The position numbers and the translations under genes were made by a program. From positions 278,501 to 342,500 of the forward strand of contig JADLSH010000216.1 in the NCBI GenBank assembly GCA_016169945.1: 64,000 bases of DNA. Direction: 5' to 3'. Source of the stretch: Trachythela sp. YZ-2020 (Eukaryota > Cnidaria > Anthozoa > Malacalcyonacea > Clavulariidae). Below are positions 62,868 through 64,000 of the stretch, piece after piece. The notes beneath the pieces are model-generated. The model had not been told where the DNA came from, did no database searches, and saw nothing but the letters and a program-made list of their open reading frames with translations. Numbering within the stretch: the stretch's first letter is position 1; each line of letters begins with the position of its first letter.

Positions 62868-63413
62868 TCATACCTTGTCTCTTGAAAGCCAAGACGAATC
62901 TATTCCACAAAAAATGAAGCATTCTGGTAGTACATGCCTGTTTCTTTGAGGCAAGGTCTTACTTGGTTCCTTAACTGAATTGCATGTAATCTTTCTTCTG
63001 GGTTCCACGGCTGGTTCCATGTGGCATGTGTGGTCTATGGTATTAGCGACCTTTTCCGTGCTTGTACTAGCTCCGTTTTCCTCTTTTCTCTGTTGTCTAC
63101 TGATCTTTTCTTCATCGCTAAATTTCTTGTAGCATTTCATGTGGTGGTACCATTCTAAATCAAAACTTTCGTTTGTGTTCTCTGCCAAGTATGATCATGA
63201 ATTGACGAATTCGTCATCAAACTTATCATACGAATCCTTCGCTATCTCAGCTTGCAGGCAATTAAGTTTCGCCCATTTAGTCCTGCAATCGACAAATTTC
63301 TTAAGCCTTTGACTAGTAACTTTGGAAAGTTGCTCGGTTACGCCTTCAAAATGCATAAAACATGAGGATATTCGAATTTTTGACATATCGTCATTAGTAG
63401 CTATCTGGCCCAT
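62868..63413 (-). pseudogene. Unidentified minus-strand ORF with one in-frame stop
   Basis: It starts MGQIATNDDMSKIRISSCF at 63,413, and QRLKKFVDCRTKWAKL runs to a TGA at about 63,195. The same frame continues as SFDLEWYHHMKCYKKFSDEEKI and a charged linker QQRKEENGASTSTEK. The Cys/His pattern (HHMKCYKKF) is like N-termini of multi-copy, possibly transposon-linked proteins in cnidarian-type genomes (inference). The stop suggests decay. Confidence 0.45.
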
Positions 63414-63517
63414 CTTGAATAAGCGTGTTTTATTGAGATCAGTTTTTCCTATCTGCGCGTGCGCATTTAGTATTTTGTGGATGCGTAGTCAAGCGCATGC
63501 GTAGTTGCAACACAACA
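63414..63517. promoter_or_regulatory. Candidate bidirectional promoter with NRF1-like palindromes
   Basis: A 104-bp gap separates divergent starts at 63,413 (minus) and 63,518 (plus). It holds TGCGCGTGCGCA and AGCGCATGCGTAG, close to the NRF1 site GCGCATGCGC, and is more CpG-rich than its surroundings. No TATA box was seen. Confidence 0.4.
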
Positions 63518-63621
63518 ATGGCCGTTCATGGATTTCGAAACACGAGAAAGCCCGAACTTTGGAGAGGTTGTACTTCAATTTGTGCAACTATTTCGCTTGG
63601 GGGGAAGTGGATTCTAACTAA
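63518..63621 (+). CDS. Candidate first exon of an unidentified gene
   Basis: ATG in the context AACAATGG, reading MAVHGFRNTRKPELWRGCTS and ending at a strong donor (CTAACTAA then GTAAGT). The next exon is not visible and the family is unknown. Support is the start context, the donor and the divergent arrangement only. Confidence 0.3.
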
Positions 63622-63726
63622 GTAAGTTCTAATCTATCGATTCATGTAAAAATTATGTAGTTACACGAGGGGTGCTACGGAATCTGTTTTCTAAGCATAT
63701 TTTCGACCCTCATCCTACGGCCTATA

Positions 63727-64000
63727 TAGTCATAGTCATAGTCATAGTCATAGTCATAGTCATAGTCATAGTCATAGTCATAGTCATAGTCATAGTCATA
63801 GTCACAGTCATAGTCATAGTCATAGTCATAGTCATAGTCATAGTCATAGTCATAGTCATAGTCATAGTCATAGTCATAGTCATAGTCATAGTCATAGTCA
63901 TAGTCATAGTCATAGTCATAGTCATAGTCATAGTCATAGTCATAGTCATAGTCATAGTCATAGTCATAGTCATAGTCATAGTCATAGTCATGGTCATGGT
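63727..64000. repeat. (GTCATA)n hexamer microsatellite
   Basis: At least 45 units of GTCATA run to the window end, with rare variants (GTCACA near 63,800, GTCATG at the end). The long Met-Thr reading frame on the minus strand is a by-product. Confidence 0.97.

Noticed and set aside
63722..63997. A 91-codon Met-Thr repeat ORF
   Set aside because: It is a translation of the GTCATA microsatellite and runs off the window end.

Overview
This window is metazoan nuclear DNA. Genes are split into short exons with GT-AG introns, interspersed DNA is dense, and there are tRNA-derived SINEs, Penelope-like and non-LTR retroelement pieces, and many terminal-inverted-repeat (TIR) DNA transposons with readable target-site duplications (TSDs). 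The AT-rich composition and repeat mix suggest a cnidarian or similar non-vertebrate animal, but the species cannot be fixed from sequence alone.

Layout: the window is dominated by a direct segmental duplication. Copy A is 155-21,749 and copy B is 29,120-53,676. Each copy runs in the same order: a short TIR element with a TTAGGG-like core, a decayed SWIM zinc-finger gene, a transposon and retroelement cluster, a complete set of 15 recognisable exons of mitochondrial Hsp70 (mortalin/HSPA9, plus strand), and part of a Polycomb-group RING finger gene (PCGF3/5-like, minus strand). Both HSPA9 copies keep open exons, matching phases and conserved splice sites. The first exon of each was not found. 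Both PCGF copies are broken, by different lesions. In A the duplication edge cuts the RING exon and two further exons are missing. B has a stop codon, a hAT MITE inside an exon, a lost splice acceptor and a missing RAWUL exon.

Because the two copies align, most insertions can be read against an empty site in the other copy. In A these include a 376-bp hAT MITE and a 2.1-kb near-perfect palindrome with a TTA TSD. In B they include a 4.27-kb CACTG-ended element with nested hATs, a 1.18-kb hAT-like element and a SINE.

The spacer between the copies (21,750-29,119) holds the first exons of an unidentified minus-strand gene truncated by the duplication edge, degenerate direct repeats, and two adjacent foldback elements. 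Right of copy B, PCGF exon 1 lies beyond a 1.84-kb TIR transposon with a TAA TSD and an unusual cargo protein. After that come a frameshifted SLC17-like transporter fragment, two non-LTR retrotransposon 3' ends, a broken minus-strand ORF facing a candidate plus-strand first exon, and a hexamer microsatellite running off the window end.

The only apparently functional conserved genes are the two HSPA9 copies. The copies could also be two haplotypes wrongly joined in assembly, and that alternative is kept open.
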